Assembly (NCBI GenBank): GCA_017993835.1
Contig: JAGOLX010000034.1
Location: 1 to 64,000 of the forward strand
Length of the DNA stretch: 64,000 nt
Direction: 5' to 3'
DNA from: Phycisphaerae bacterium
GTDB lineage: Bacteria > Planctomycetota > Phycisphaerae > Sedimentisphaerales > Anaerobacaceae
Shown here one piece after another: positions 7,798-17,870 of the stretch (positions within the stretch are counted from its first letter, which is position 1; the number at the start of each line of letters is the position of its first letter). The translations under genes and the position numbers were made by a program. The notes under the pieces are model-generated. The model was not told the origin of the DNA and did no database searches. It worked only from the letters and a program-made list of their open reading frames with translations.

Positions 7798-10700
7798 TCA
7801 GTTGCCTGCGTCCTGCTGGTAGAGCGATAGAACCTCGGATTCCGAGAGCGCCACGTCGTAGAGGCGAACGTCGTCCAGTGTCCCTTTGAAAAACGCTGTG
7901 GAGGAGGATGGGTTGAGGGCTCCCAGCGTCAGAGGCTGCTGCTTGTTTGTGGGCGTGAAGGAGTAGTCCTGGCTCCCAGCCGGCACGCCATCGATGTACA
8001 GAAGCGCCTTGGACCCGTCGCGGACCGCGGCGATGTGGACCCAGCGACCGCTCGGGATCGCTGCGGCGGTGCCAACCGTCACGGTCTTGATCGTGGAATC
8101 CGTGAAGTAGAACTCGACGCGTCCGTCCGCCGTGCAGGCCAGCGTGTAATCCCGCAGAGCCATCATGCCCTGCGCTTTGCCGATCAGGTATCCCTTCGAC
8201 GACGGCGTCGAGGGCAAGAAGGCCCAAAGGGCGAGAGTCATCTTCTCCGGGGCCAGGACATCGGCATTCCCGCAGTTCACGTAGTCGTTCTTCCCGTCAA
8301 ACTGGAGCGCCCCGCCGATCTTGCCGTCCACGTAGGTGGGAGCGTGGATCGTCCCATCGATCGTCCCATCGTTCGTGCCGGCGGAGTCTTCCGCGGTCAT
8401 CCCCGGCGTATCATCGAACTGCCAATGCGCCACCGGCATGAAGGCAGGTCGTCCGGCGGGCGCAAAGACCGCACACGCCGCGGAGTTGTTCCCTTCGTCC
8501 GACTCCAAAACACTGCCGGGGGAGTCCAGAACCACGAAGACCTGGCCTCCTTCGTTGGGGTCGAGATCGTAGCTCAAATCCCAGATGGTCGAGACTTCGC
8601 AGGCCCCGCCGGCCACCAGCATCTGGACCTCGCTGGAGCCAATCTCGTTGCCGTCCGGCGTATTCAACCGCCAGGAGACCTGGAAAGGCCCGCTCAGGAT
8701 CGCGCCTGTGTTTGTCACTCTGGCCGTCAGGAGGGCCTCCCTGGGCGAGAAATCGCTGCTCCAGCAGGTCTCGACCGTCAGGTCGGGCAGGACGGTCAGC
8801 TTGGACACCCTGTTGTTCTCGGGATCCCGGTCGCTCACCGTACCATAGGGATCGACCACGACGAAGACCCTGTGCGATTGTTCGCCGGAGGGAACGGTCC
8901 ACGATGTGAGCACATCCTGCTTGCCGCCGGCGATGAGGATTCCAGACAAGACCTGGACATCGCCAATGAGCGTATCGCCGCTGTTCGGATCGCCATCATA
9001 GAATGCCACTTGCACATCCTGCAGGGGCAGGTCGCCCGCGTTCTCGATGGTCGCGGTGATGGTCGCTGTCTGGCCTGGCGAGGGATTGCCGGGCTCGACT
9101 GCGACGGACCCGGCAACTACGGCCGCATCCCGTGCCGGCGTGTGACGCAACATGCACAGATCAACCCGGCCGGGCTGTGGAACGTTCTCGATGTGCGTCA
9201 TCTGGCCATTGATCTCGACGTCCATATCCTCGCGGACCGTCTGCGTCTTGAGATAGGCCAGCACGAGGTCGTTCCCATCGCACGTCAGAGATAGCGCGCT
9301 CTCGGCGTGCTCGTCATGTGTCAGTTGGCGGGGCTGGGACCACAGGTCCAGATCGGCGTCGTAGAACGACGCGACGATGTCCACCCCGTTAGGACCCTGC
9401 GTGGTGTACGCGATCGCGCCGCCCACGGGTAAGGTAACGCCCGCCAGAGCCATGCAGTCGTTCGCATCCGTGGCCTCGTTGTAGACCACTCTCGGATTCC
9501 ACGGGTCCAAACGCGAGTACGTCGCAGTCCCATTGGCATCCCACACGCACATCGGAACACCCTTCGGCGTCAGGAGAGCCGGGCTGGAGTCTTCCACGTC
9601 ATCCTCGGTCAGCCGCAGGGCCTCCTGCCACACGCCGTTGACGGTGGCCATCGCGTAGAGCTCGGAGTCCGCAGTGGTGTCCAGGTCGCCATCTTCATCG
9701 ACGGTCAGGACGACATGCCCCTCGCCGGCGCTGTCCGCGACGAACGCGAAGTCCATGATCCCCTTCGGGCCGGACCAGAGAGTCTCCGGTGCCTGCCACG
9801 CGGCGCCGTCCCACCGGGCAAACAGGAGCCGGTCGCCATTGTTGGCGTCCCCTATGCTGGCCTGGCCCTGATTCTGAATCCACAGGATTCCCTGCGTCGG
9901 ACCCAAGACAACAGGCAATGGGTCGCGATCGACCACGGAGTTGAATGTCAGTTGCTCGGGCACCGTCCACAGCCCTGTGTTCTGATCCAATCGCGCCGTC
10001 ACAATCTCCAGGTGCGGCGTCACCTCGTCGGGGCTGGTTGTGCCCGATATATCGCCCGAAATCCGAGTCCAGGCAACAAGCGCAGGCTCTGTCCCGATGA
10101 TCTCGGGTCCGAACTCGGCCGCGTCGTCGTCCGCGATCCGATCCAGAGCCCACTCCCCATCGGGAACCTTCGTCGCCACACCAATATCCGTCGCCGCGTA
10201 CCAAGGTTTGTTCGGATCGTGCAGCGCAAACAGGACAACAGTCTGCGCCGGATTTGAGAGCACCGTCGGTGCCGCCAGATTGGTGACGTTTTCCGCAATG
10301 ATGTCCTCTGCCGAGACCGTCGGATCGTCGGCTGAGAGTATCCTGATCCCTCCCAGCCCTCTCTTCTCAGCCACACGATTTGCCTCACCCCATCGCAGGT
10401 AGCTGGCGTCCATCGGCGACCAAGGCAAGTCGTCTTCCTGGGCCCAGAGAACATCATCCATGTGCCCCGAGACGGAAAGGCGACGTGCAATCGAACGCGG
10501 CAACTCCGACATGCCCGCCATCTTCGTCTTGCCACCTGCCTCAAAACGCAACTCCGCGCCATATTCTTCGCGGAAGGAGAACAATGGAGCCCACGCGTAG
10601 ACACCGACATATGCCCTCAACGTAAGAGCCTCAAATGCGAAGTCGGGACATATTTGAAACTCCGGCGTCCCCGTGCCACCAACATAAACCCCCGCACCTG

Positions 10701-12909
10701 TTATCTTCAGATCGAGGACAGCGTGTGCTTCAGCCCCGGCGGTGAGTGCTCCCTTGAGGGATGTGGTGCCGAGGAAGCAGTCGCCGGTTCGCCCCCCCTC
10801 GTACTCACCCGAGATCGTGCCTCCCAAAACCACGTAGAGGCGGACTTTCAAATCACCTATGACCGGCAGGTAGCTCAGAGCACTACCCAGACCTGGCACG
10901 ACAACGTCCAGGATGACAATCGCAGGCAAACCGACTCCAGCCTTTCCCGTACATGAGACTGACCATCCTGGCGTTATCCTTGGGCTGTCGCATCCCGCGA
11001 ACGAAATACTGAGTGTCCCCATCCCGTCCAGACGTCCCTCGCCCAGCAATTCCCACTTGCTTCCGGGTATGTCCAAGTCCAAGCTGTACCCCCCAAATCC
11101 GCCAAGGGATCCAACAAAGATCCCGGCCAGCAGATCATAGCTCAGCCCCCCCTGGAACCCCAAGAACGCCTCTAACTGGAGAACATCCGTAGGAATCGGC
11201 AGTTGCCAGTGGAGACCCCGTTCATGCACGTAAGTCAGCTTGAGACCCGATGGCGTCCATGGGATGTTGTCGCGGTACCACGGAACAACAATCCCGGGAA
11301 TCGGGGAGAAGCGCACCCCAGCGTTCATATACGTTGTCTCGCCTTCGCCATTGGTGACCTCTACCGTCACCTCGCTACAGGCTAAGACCGCGGACGGAGC
11401 TGGGATCGTCAGGCTGGCACGTGCTTTGCTGCCGCCGAGGTCGGTGATCGTCGTATCATGCCATTCTCCGGCCACCTGGAAACGCACCGATCCGGGCGTC
11501 CCATTCCATGCGACGGTGACCCCGAATCTGAGATCGCCGGGCATCCCTTCGATGAAGTGTTTGCCGTCTGGAGAGGTGAAATCGGTCGCCGACGGCCCGT
11601 CCGACTGACGCGTCAACCTGATCTCAACCTGCTTCGTCTCTCCGCTCGCAAGATCGACCGCCTCGCTGTTATCATAGAAGTAGACCTTCTTTGCTGTGGC
11701 CGTGTATTTCCCCGGCTCCAGGTCGCTGAAGGCAAATTGACCCTGGGCATCCGTGGTCGCCGTCCATGGCCCGGGGCCAGACGCCCACTGGAGATCGACC
11801 GTCGCACCGGCAACCGAACCCAGTGCTCGTCCTTGAGCATCGACCCCGATCACCGACCCGATGATAGTACCCTTTCGCGACGGTGCCGGCACTCGGAAGC
11901 ACTCGGGATCTCCTGCGTCACTCCCGGCCGCGTTCCTCGCTTCGGCAACGCAACACACCTCGGCATCGGGGATGAGCGTGCCGGTCCATGCGGTCAAGTC
12001 GATCGTACTGCTGAACACGGCTCCCTCTTTGGCGCCGTACTGCCAAGGCGTGTAGACCGATACTTTTGGACCGAGCCTCTTGAGATAGCACCGGAACCGA
12101 TACTGGCACGTGCCGCCGCCGTCGTCCTCCAATCGGCCGCGAAACGTAACCGATGTCGAGGTCACAATCGGCGGCAGCGTCGAAACCCGCGGGCTGACCA
12201 TCGTCGGGGCCGAACCCCCAGTTCCACCCCAGACCTCCGTAATGTACGCACCCTTATTGTTCATGCCCAGGTCGACGAAGTCGAACTGCGTTAGACTGCC
12301 GTCATCCGCTTCCCCGACCACGTCTCCGTCGTAGGTAATCACCCAGTGGCCACCTTCATCCCGAGACGCCTCCACGTTGTGGTATGCGCCGTCCCACGGC
12401 ACTGCCTTCTCCACCAGTATCACTGTATTCGAATGAGTGAAACAGACGCGCACGGTCTGAAGGTTCCCAGTGGGCAGTCCGTACATCAGACAGTAGTAAT
12501 TCTGAAGATATCCCTTTCCTAGAAACATAGCGGCATAGTCCGATTCATCGTCTTGGCCGTTTCCCTGCGCCTTGCCACAGAAGCCAAAACTGATGGCAGT
12601 GCTGTTGGTGGGCGAGAGAACCGCTTTGAGATGAGCGGACGCGGCGGGATAATCGTCCCGAGCAGTCAATTCGCCGTCTGAGCAGATCACAGGATTACTC
12701 CCGCCCGCTTGTTCCCAGACGGGTCCGAAGACGCAGTCGTCGAAATCCTCCTGAAACGGGAAGGGAAGCGTGTCACCCGACGCAATGACCGAGAGCCAGA
12801 GAACCAAGACGAGCCTCCAGACCCAGGGCGACTGACACAGCGACATGTGGCTGGTCCTCGGAAACAGCGAGAAGTGAAGGACGACGGGGAAGCTTCTTGT
12901 CGATGCCAT
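7798..12909 (-). CDS. giant exported multidomain protein (carboxypeptidase-regulatory-like, CARDB-like and LamG domains)
   Basis: The 1703-residue protein has an N-terminal hydrophobic export signal (residues about 28-44, W-R-L-V-L-V-L-W-L-S-V-I-A-S-G). A jelly-roll-like region follows (about 50-235), then a carboxypeptidase regulatory-like beta domain near residues 345-440 (G-A-T-V-D-L...G-Q-F-A-F-S-D-L-E-P-G-K-Y). A long middle of beta-rich sequence may fold as a propeller (about 800-1270). Two CARDB-like domains (about 1275-1480) contain N-A-G-D-L-P-L and N-T-G-A-I-L, and a C-terminal LamG/concanavalin domain (about 1495-1703) contains H-W-Q-F-D-D and A-L-Q-F-D-G-K-N-D-Y-V. It is probably a cell-surface or secreted binding protein; no enzyme motif was seen. 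GGAG precedes the start at 12909, but an ATG at 12846, also with a GAGGA upstream, would put the signal peptide at the very N-terminus. Confidence 0.75.
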   Translation of the reverse strand: MASTRSFPVVLHFSLFPRTSHMSLCQSPWVWRLVLVLWLSVIASGDTLPFPFQEDFDDCVFGPVWEQAGGSNPVICSDGELTARDDYPAASAHLKAVLSPTNSTAISFGFCGKAQGNGQDDESDYAAMFLGKGYLQNYYCLMYGLPTGNLQTVRVCFTHSNTVILVEKAVPWDGAYHNVEASRDEGGHWVITYDGDVVGEADDGSLTQFDFVDLGMNNKGAYITEVWGGTGGSAPTMVSPRVSTLPPIVTSTSVTFRGRLEDDGGGTCQYRFRCYLKRLGPKVSVYTPWQYGAKEGAVFSSTIDLTAWTGTLIPDAEVCCVAEARNAAGSDAGDPECFRVPAPSRKGTIIGSVIGVDAQGRALGSVAGATVDLQWASGPGPWTATTDAQGQFAFSDLEPGKYTATAKKVYFYDNSEAVDLASGETKQVEIRLTRQSDGPSATDFTSPDGKHFIEGMPGDLRFGVTVAWNGTPGSVRFQVAGEWHDTTITDLGGSKARASLTIPAPSAVLACSEVTVEVTNGEGETTYMNAGVRFSPIPGIVVPWYRDNIPWTPSGLKLTYVHERGLHWQLPIPTDVLQLEAFLGFQGGLSYDLLAGIFVGSLGGFGGYSLDLDIPGSKWELLGEGRLDGMGTLSISFAGCDSPRITPGWSVSCTGKAGVGLPAIVILDVVVPGLGSALSYLPVIGDLKVRLYVVLGGTISGEYEGGRTGDCFLGTTSLKGALTAGAEAHAVLDLKITGAGVYVGGTGTPEFQICPDFAFEALTLRAYVGVYAWAPLFSFREEYGAELRFEAGGKTKMAGMSELPRSIARRLSVSGHMDDVLWAQEDDLPWSPMDASYLRWGEANRVAEKRGLGGIRILSADDPTVSAEDIIAENVTNLAAPTVLSNPAQTVVLFALHDPNKPWYAATDIGVATKVPDGEWALDRIADDDAAEFGPEIIGTEPALVAWTRISGDISGTTSPDEVTPHLEIVTARLDQNTGLWTVPEQLTFNSVVDRDPLPVVLGPTQGILWIQNQGQASIGDANNGDRLLFARWDGAAWQAPETLWSGPKGIMDFAFVADSAGEGHVVLTVDEDGDLDTTADSELYAMATVNGVWQEALRLTEDDVEDSSPALLTPKGVPMCVWDANGTATYSRLDPWNPRVVYNEATDANDCMALAGVTLPVGGAIAYTTQGPNGVDIVASFYDADLDLWSQPRQLTHDEHAESALSLTCDGNDLVLAYLKTQTVREDMDVEINGQMTHIENVPQPGRVDLCMLRHTPARDAAVVAGSVAVEPGNPSPGQTATITATIENAGDLPLQDVQVAFYDGDPNSGDTLIGDVQVLSGILIAGGKQDVLTSWTVPSGEQSHRVFVVVDPYGTVSDRDPENNRVSKLTVLPDLTVETCWSSDFSPREALLTARVTNTGAILSGPFQVSWRLNTPDGNEIGSSEVQMLVAGGACEVSTIWDLSYDLDPNEGGQVFVVLDSPGSVLESDEGNNSAACAVFAPAGRPAFMPVAHWQFDDTPGMTAEDSAGTNDGTIDGTIHAPTYVDGKIGGALQFDGKNDYVNCGNADVLAPEKMTLALWAFLPSTPSSKGYLIGKAQGMMALRDYTLACTADGRVEFYFTDSTIKTVTVGTAAAIPSGRWVHIAAVRDGSKALLYIDGVPAGSQDYSFTPTNKQQPLTLGALNPSSSTAFFKGTLDDVRLYDVALSESEVLSLYQQDAGN

Positions 12910-13280
12910 ACATGGTCTCCTTCAAAGGTAGTGGAACCTTCCGACATACGACGACACACTGACTCCACCTGCACAAGAGCCCTGGCGCAGTCACAAGAAA
13001 TGGTGCTGTGCTGCCACGTAGTGACGATGATGCCATCACTCCTCACGATGTCAATGAGGCATGCTTCCGGAGTATGAATCGTATTCTACTGCCCTGCGCC
13101 GACATGAATCAAGTAGGTACTTCTACGTATTTCTCTGTCGGCCGCTACACATGGGGCATGCGAGCATGTCCGCGCAAAACGTCGGACCTGTCGCGGTATA
13201 TGCAGGGCGGTGTTTGCTTGCCGTCGAACCGCGAGTCGATATAATCACATCGGGGGTGTTCCTGGTGTTGGGGAAGAACC
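12910..13280. other. divergent intergenic region
   Basis: This region separates the minus-strand giant protein from the plus-strand kinase and so should hold both promoters. A good plus-strand promoter is visible at 13218-13245. No gene or structured RNA was recognised. Confidence 0.5.
13218..13245 (+). promoter_or_regulatory. sigma70-like promoter for the Ser/Thr kinase gene
   Basis: TTGCCG (13218-13223), a 16-nt spacer and a perfect TATAAT (13240-13245) lie about 35 nt before the kinase start at 13281. Confidence 0.6.
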
Positions 13281-16200
13281 ATGGACGACGCTCAGAAGGA
13301 AGACCGCAACGACGTGAGGGACGAAAGAGTTCCCACGGCCGAATACGGCGAGGCCGGCATCGGACCGGGGGCTCAGATCGGACACTATAAGCTCGTCCGC
13401 ATCCTCGGCGAAGGCGGATTTGGCATCGTCTACCTTGCCGAGCAACTGGAGCCGGTCCGGCGTGAGGTGGCCCTGAAGGTCATCAAGCCCGGCATGGATA
13501 CCAAACAGGTCATCGCCCGCTTCGAAGCGGAACGTCAGGCACTGGCCCTGCTGGATCATCCCCACATCGCTCACGTCTTCGACGCCGGGGCGACCAGCGC
13601 CGGGCACCCCTATTTCGCCATGGAGTACGTCACCGGGATTCCAATTACCGAGTACTGTGATCGGTACAAGCTGGGCACCCGGGCACGTCTGGAGCTATTC
13701 ATTTCCCTCTGTCAGGCCATTCAGTACGCCCATCAAAAGGGTATCGTGCACCGCGACATCAAGCCGTCCAATGTGCTGGTGACGCTCCAAGACGGCAAGC
13801 CCGCCCTGAAGATCATCGACTTCGGTGTCGCCAAGGCGCTCAATCAGCATCTCACGGCGAAGACCCTCTTCACCGAGAAGGGGGAGTTCATCGGCACACC
13901 GGAGTACATGAGTCCCGAGCAGGCGGGGACGACAGGTCTGGACATTGACACACGAGCGGATATCTACTCCCTGGGGGTGCTGTTGTACGAACTTCTGACA
14001 GGGTTCACCCCCTTCGATGGCAAGGAACTGCGAAGCAAAGGCTACGCGGAGATTCAGCGCATCCTGTCCGAACAGGACCCGGTCAAGCCCTCGACCCGAT
14101 TGACGACCCTCGGCAAGCAGGTGGAGGAGGTCGCCAAGTCCCGAGCCGCGACGCCGGAGCAGTTGCGCAAGTCGGTGCGAGGCGACCTGGACTGGATTGT
14201 AATGAAGACGCTGGAGAAGGACCGGACGCGCCGCTACAGCACCGCGGACGGCTTGGCGATGGATGTCGAACGGTATCTCAACTACGAACCTGTTCTGGCT
14301 TCGCCCCCAAGTGCTATGTACCGCCTGCAAAAGCTCGTCCAGCGAAATCGCGTGGTGATTATGCCAGCACTGTTTGTTCTGATTTCTCTCGCCGTGGGCA
14401 CGATTGTATCTACCATGTCGGCCATAGGCCAGGCCCGTGCCAGAGAAGAAGCGGACAGACAGAGCCGAATCGCCCAGACCACCGTCGACTTTCTTACTGA
14501 AGATCTGCTTGCCTCCATCGATCCTGAGAAGGCGCGTGGCCGAGAGGTGACAGTCCGAGAAATACTGGATATGGCCGCTGAGGAGGTCGGCAGTCGCTTC
14601 GGTCACGAGCCGGTGATCGAGGCATCAATACGGATGACCCTCGGCAGAACCTATGAGGCACTGGGTGAGTACCCGAAGGCGGTTAAGCACCTGCTGCGTG
14701 CCCACGAACTGTGCGAGACGAGTCTTCCCGCCGAGCATCCCACCAGTCTTCGGTCGCTTGGAGCCTTAGGCTGGGTCTGCTTTCGCCAGGGACTCCATGA
14801 AGACGCCGCAGTCCTGCTCTCTGAAGCTCTGAGGATCAGCACGCAGGTACTCGGTGCGGACAATCCGGCGACTCTTGAGATCATGGCCAACCTCGCATCT
14901 GTATACGTCGCTACGGGTGGGTTCACAGAGGCGGAGCAGTTGTATCTAAGAGTAGTGGAGGCAAGCGAGAGTGTGCTCGGGGAAGTCCACTCTTTCACGT
15001 TGGCGACCAAGAACAATCTGGCCGATCTATACACACTCGTGTTGCGCGACGAAGAGGCAGAGAAACTGTATCGCGAAACGCTTGCGCAGCAGGAACGCAT
15101 TCACGGTGCAGACCATCCGAAGACCCTTATGTCTATGAATGACCTGGGGTATCTGCTCACACGACACAACCAGTGGCAAGAGGCCGAGGCCTTGTACGTG
15201 AGAGCGCTGGACACTAGCAAACGCGTGATGGGCACCGGGCATACCATCACGCTAAACCTCATGGGCAACCTCGCAGTCCTCTATGAGCACGAAGGACGCT
15301 ACACAGAGAGCGAGGCTCTCAGCCGCGAGACACTCGAAATCTGTAGGCGTGTGTTGGGGGAGAAGCACCCGGATACTCTCAGTGCCATGTACAACCTTGG
15401 GTGTCTGTATGCGGCGCGCGGTCATCATACCGACGCGGAAGTGCTACTCCTCCAGACAGCAATCGATCGAGAGCATGTGCTTGGCTCCTGGCATAATGAT
15501 ACTGCGCAAGCGTACCTGTCTCTCAAATCGCTGTACCGCGACTGGGACAAACCTCAGCACGCGCGCGAATGGGCGAAGAAGTTGGAGGGCAGGTTTCTGT
15601 ATTCCCATTATTTTGCGACCCAGGAAAGGAGGAAGAACGCAATAGTGGAGTCGCAATATGCGATTCCGCTGGCGAATCAGGAAATCCCTGAGGAGTTGCG
15701 TTCGTGTGCATACAACCTGGAGCAGATCCATATGGCGATACTCCGGTATCGAGGGGACAAAGGCAGACTCCCAGATTGGTTGTCCGACCTTGTTCCAGTG
15801 TATCTAGATCAAGACACACTGTTGTGCCCACAGAATCGAGACTCTCAATCCCCTTATTCACCTGACCCGCATTCACCCTGCAGCTACTCCTGGGAGTTGT
15901 CGCTGGATCCGATCCCCGCTGGCTGGGACGCAACAGGCAGGAAGGTCTACCGCGATTGGAGGATGCGTCAGACGAAGCTCTTCGGGAACGTGGTGCCCAT
16001 GGTCCGTTGCACTCACCATGGTGAGGAGAAGGTCCTGAGTCTGTCCATGGGCGGCCAGGTCTACTGGGGTCCGCTCGGTTGGGAGAGTATGTTCAAGAAG
16101 GACTACCGTTTCGGAGATGAAGACAGAGTACCGAGGGGGAGCGACCCCAACGAACGATCCTCTGTCTGGGCTGTGGCTGCCGGAATCGTGCGAGAAGGTG

Positions 16201-16760
16201 TAGCACGCTCGATGGGGAAGGACACCAATGACGTGACTGCTGAGGACTACCAGCGGATCGAATGCCTTGACCTCTCTAACATGCCGATCTCCGAACTTGA
16301 GCCCCTGCGAGGCATGGCGAGGCTCAAGAGGCTCTACCTGCACCAGACACAGGCGAGCGACTTGGCCCCCCTTGCCTCACTCACCGGCCTGCGAGAGCTC
16401 AGCCTTTCGCAGACCCGAGTGAGCACTCTGGAGCCATTGACGGCTATGACGAACCTGAAGATGCTCTGGCTGGATGACACAGACGCGGCGGACCTTGGAC
16501 CTCTGAGGAACCTGACCAGCCTGGAGGTGTTACATCTGGGTCGCACGCCGGTGACGGACTTGGAGCCTTTGCGGAGCCTCGCCAATCTGCGGACTCTCCA
16601 TCTCTGCGGCACGAAGGTGACGGACCTGGAACCACTGCATGGTCTCGCCAACCTGGAGACGCTGGACATCAGGAAGTCCGGAGCTGGCGACGAACAAGTA
16701 ACCAGATTGCAGAACGCCCTGCCGAAACTGAAGATTGCTCGCGATGCGGACGATCGTTGA
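13281..16760 (+). CDS. membrane Ser/Thr protein kinase with TPR, pseudopilin-like and leucine-rich repeat regions
   Basis: The 1159-residue protein begins with a complete Hanks-type kinase domain: glycine loop G-E-G-G-F-G (43-48), A-L-K lysine 66, H-R-D (157-159) and D-F-G (180-182). A transmembrane helix spans about residues 357-379. About ten tetratricopeptide repeats follow (about 440-755), of the kinesin-light-chain-like type (Y-x-x-A-L...L-G-x-x-H-P-x-T-L). Residues about 793-950 resemble the C-terminal part of planctomycete pseudopilins (C-x-x-N-L-x-Q-I...L-P-x-x-L...C-P). Residues about 985-1150 are leucine-rich repeats of about 22 residues (L-x-x-L-x-L-x-x-T-x-V-x-D-L-x-P-L). It is probably a sensory kinase with an intracellular kinase and an exposed repeat region; ligands and substrates are unknown. 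Confidence 0.85.
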   Translation: MDDAQKEDRNDVRDERVPTAEYGEAGIGPGAQIGHYKLVRILGEGGFGIVYLAEQLEPVRREVALKVIKPGMDTKQVIARFEAERQALALLDHPHIAHVFDAGATSAGHPYFAMEYVTGIPITEYCDRYKLGTRARLELFISLCQAIQYAHQKGIVHRDIKPSNVLVTLQDGKPALKIIDFGVAKALNQHLTAKTLFTEKGEFIGTPEYMSPEQAGTTGLDIDTRADIYSLGVLLYELLTGFTPFDGKELRSKGYAEIQRILSEQDPVKPSTRLTTLGKQVEEVAKSRAATPEQLRKSVRGDLDWIVMKTLEKDRTRRYSTADGLAMDVERYLNYEPVLASPPSAMYRLQKLVQRNRVVIMPALFVLISLAVGTIVSTMSAIGQARAREEADRQSRIAQTTVDFLTEDLLASIDPEKARGREVTVREILDMAAEEVGSRFGHEPVIEASIRMTLGRTYEALGEYPKAVKHLLRAHELCETSLPAEHPTSLRSLGALGWVCFRQGLHEDAAVLLSEALRISTQVLGADNPATLEIMANLASVYVATGGFTEAEQLYLRVVEASESVLGEVHSFTLATKNNLADLYTLVLRDEEAEKLYRETLAQQERIHGADHPKTLMSMNDLGYLLTRHNQWQEAEALYVRALDTSKRVMGTGHTITLNLMGNLAVLYEHEGRYTESEALSRETLEICRRVLGEKHPDTLSAMYNLGCLYAARGHHTDAEVLLLQTAIDREHVLGSWHNDTAQAYLSLKSLYRDWDKPQHAREWAKKLEGRFLYSHYFATQERRKNAIVESQYAIPLANQEIPEELRSCAYNLEQIHMAILRYRGDKGRLPDWLSDLVPVYLDQDTLLCPQNRDSQSPYSPDPHSPCSYSWELSLDPIPAGWDATGRKVYRDWRMRQTKLFGNVVPMVRCTHHGEEKVLSLSMGGQVYWGPLGWESMFKKDYRFGDEDRVPRGSDPNERSSVWAVAAGIVREGVARSMGKDTNDVTAEDYQRIECLDLSNMPISELEPLRGMARLKRLYLHQTQASDLAPLASLTGLRELSLSQTRVSTLEPLTAMTNLKMLWLDDTDAADLGPLRNLTSLEVLHLGRTPVTDLEPLRSLANLRTLHLCGTKVTDLEPLHGLANLETLDIRKSGAGDEQVTRLQNALPKLKIARDADDR

Positions 16761-16785
16761 AATCGCTCGTTCGCTCGGGTATAGT
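16757..16785 (+). promoter_or_regulatory. sigma70-like promoter for the SDR gene
   Basis: TTGAAA (16757-16762), a 17-nt spacer and TATAGT (16780-16785) overlap the kinase stop codon and lie about 33 nt before the SDR start. This suggests the SDR/LarA-like pair is transcribed separately from the kinase. Confidence 0.5.
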
Positions 16786-16817
16786 CGGGCGACATGGTTT
16801 GAATCGAAAGGTCTGCG

Positions 16818-17636
16818 ATGAGCGATTCGTTCAGTGTGAAAGACAAAGTGGTCGTCGTCACCGGCGGCGGCGGAATTCTGTGCGGCACGATGGCCAAGGC
16901 CCTCGGCGCCGCGGGCGCGAAGGTCGCGATCCTCGATCTGTCCGAGGCTGCGGCGGCGAAAGTGGCCGGCGAGATCGCCGCCCAGGGCGGGTCCGCACTC
17001 GCGGTCCCCTGCAACGTCCTGGACAAGGCCAGCATCGAGAAGGCACGCGACAAGGTCGTCGCGGCGTTCGGGCGGGTCGATATCCTCGTCAACGGCGCCG
17101 GCGGCAACAAGAAGGAGGCGACCACGTCGCCGCAGTTGTCGTTCTTCGATCTGCCGGCGGAGGCCGTGCGGTTCGTCTTCGACCTGAACTTCCTCGGCAC
17201 CCTGCTGCCGACGCAGGTCTTCGGCAAGCTGATGGCCGAGCAGAAGGCGGGCATCATCCTGAACATCTCGAGCATGAACGCCTTGCGTCCGCTGACGAAG
17301 ATCCCGGCATACTCGGCCGCGAAAGCCGCGATAGGCAACTTCACGCAGTGGCTCGCGGTTCATATGTGCCAAAACTACGCCAGGGACATCCGCGTCAACG
17401 CGATCGCGCCGGGCTTCTTCCTGACCGAGCAGAACCGATTCCTGCTCACCGACGAGAAGACCGGTGCCCTGACCCCTCGCGGCGAGACCGTGGTCGGCCA
17501 CACGCCCATGGGCCGATTCGGATCGCCCGACGAGCTGCTCGGCGCGATGTTCTGGCTGCTGAGCGACGCGTCGAAGTTCGTCACGGGCGTGACCATCCCC
17601 GTCGACGGCGGCTTCTCCGCCTTCAGCGGCGTGTGA
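16818..17636 (+). CDS. SDR-family oxidoreductase, D-mannonate oxidoreductase (fructuronate reductase)-like
   Basis: The 272-residue short-chain dehydrogenase has a Rossmann entry T-G-G-G-G-I-L-C-G at about residues 16-24, N-G-A-G-G near 95, and a catalytic Y-S-A-A-K near 177-181 preceded by the expected serine. G-G-G-G-I/V-L-C is characteristic of the SDR group annotated as D-mannonate oxidoreductase, which interconverts D-fructuronate and D-mannonate in hexuronate breakdown. GAAAGG lies 5 nt before the ATG. The next gene is a LarA-like hydroxyacid epimerase candidate, which fits aldonate/uronate metabolism. A near-identical truncated copy lies at 185-696. Exact substrate is inference. Confidence 0.8.
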   Translation: MSDSFSVKDKVVVVTGGGGILCGTMAKALGAAGAKVAILDLSEAAAAKVAGEIAAQGGSALAVPCNVLDKASIEKARDKVVAAFGRVDILVNGAGGNKKEATTSPQLSFFDLPAEAVRFVFDLNFLGTLLPTQVFGKLMAEQKAGIILNISSMNALRPLTKIPAYSAAKAAIGNFTQWLAVHMCQNYARDIRVNAIAPGFFLTEQNRFLLTDEKTGALTPRGETVVGHTPMGRFGSPDELLGAMFWLLSDASKFVTGVTIPVDGGFSAFSGV

Positions 17637-17745
17637 TCCAGCGTGGCGAGGGCGTCCCGCCCTTGCGTCCGTGGCCGTATGAAGAGAAGAGCACGTGCAG
17701 TACGCCATCCATCCCAGAGTGGTAGGCAATGGTTGCGGACACCGT

Positions 17746-17797
17746 TTGGAGTTCCGCCTTCAGGCGGGTTAAGACCGCGTAAACGCGGAACTCCGAA
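17746..17797. repeat. cruciform palindromic element between SDR and LarA-like genes
   Basis: A 10-bp inverted repeat (GGAGTTCCGC 17748-17757 / GCGGAACTCC 17785-17794) encloses two further hairpins: CGCC-TTCA-GGCG and CCGCG-TAAA-CGCGG. The result is a three-way, clover-like fold. Such structures are typical of dispersed REP/MITE-like elements. Only one copy was noticed in this window. Confidence 0.55.
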
Positions 17798-17870
17798 CAG
17801 GCCATAGGTGGATATGCTGCCCACCGGATCAACGTGGACGGCGCACTACATAATCAACGAATGGTGGGAT

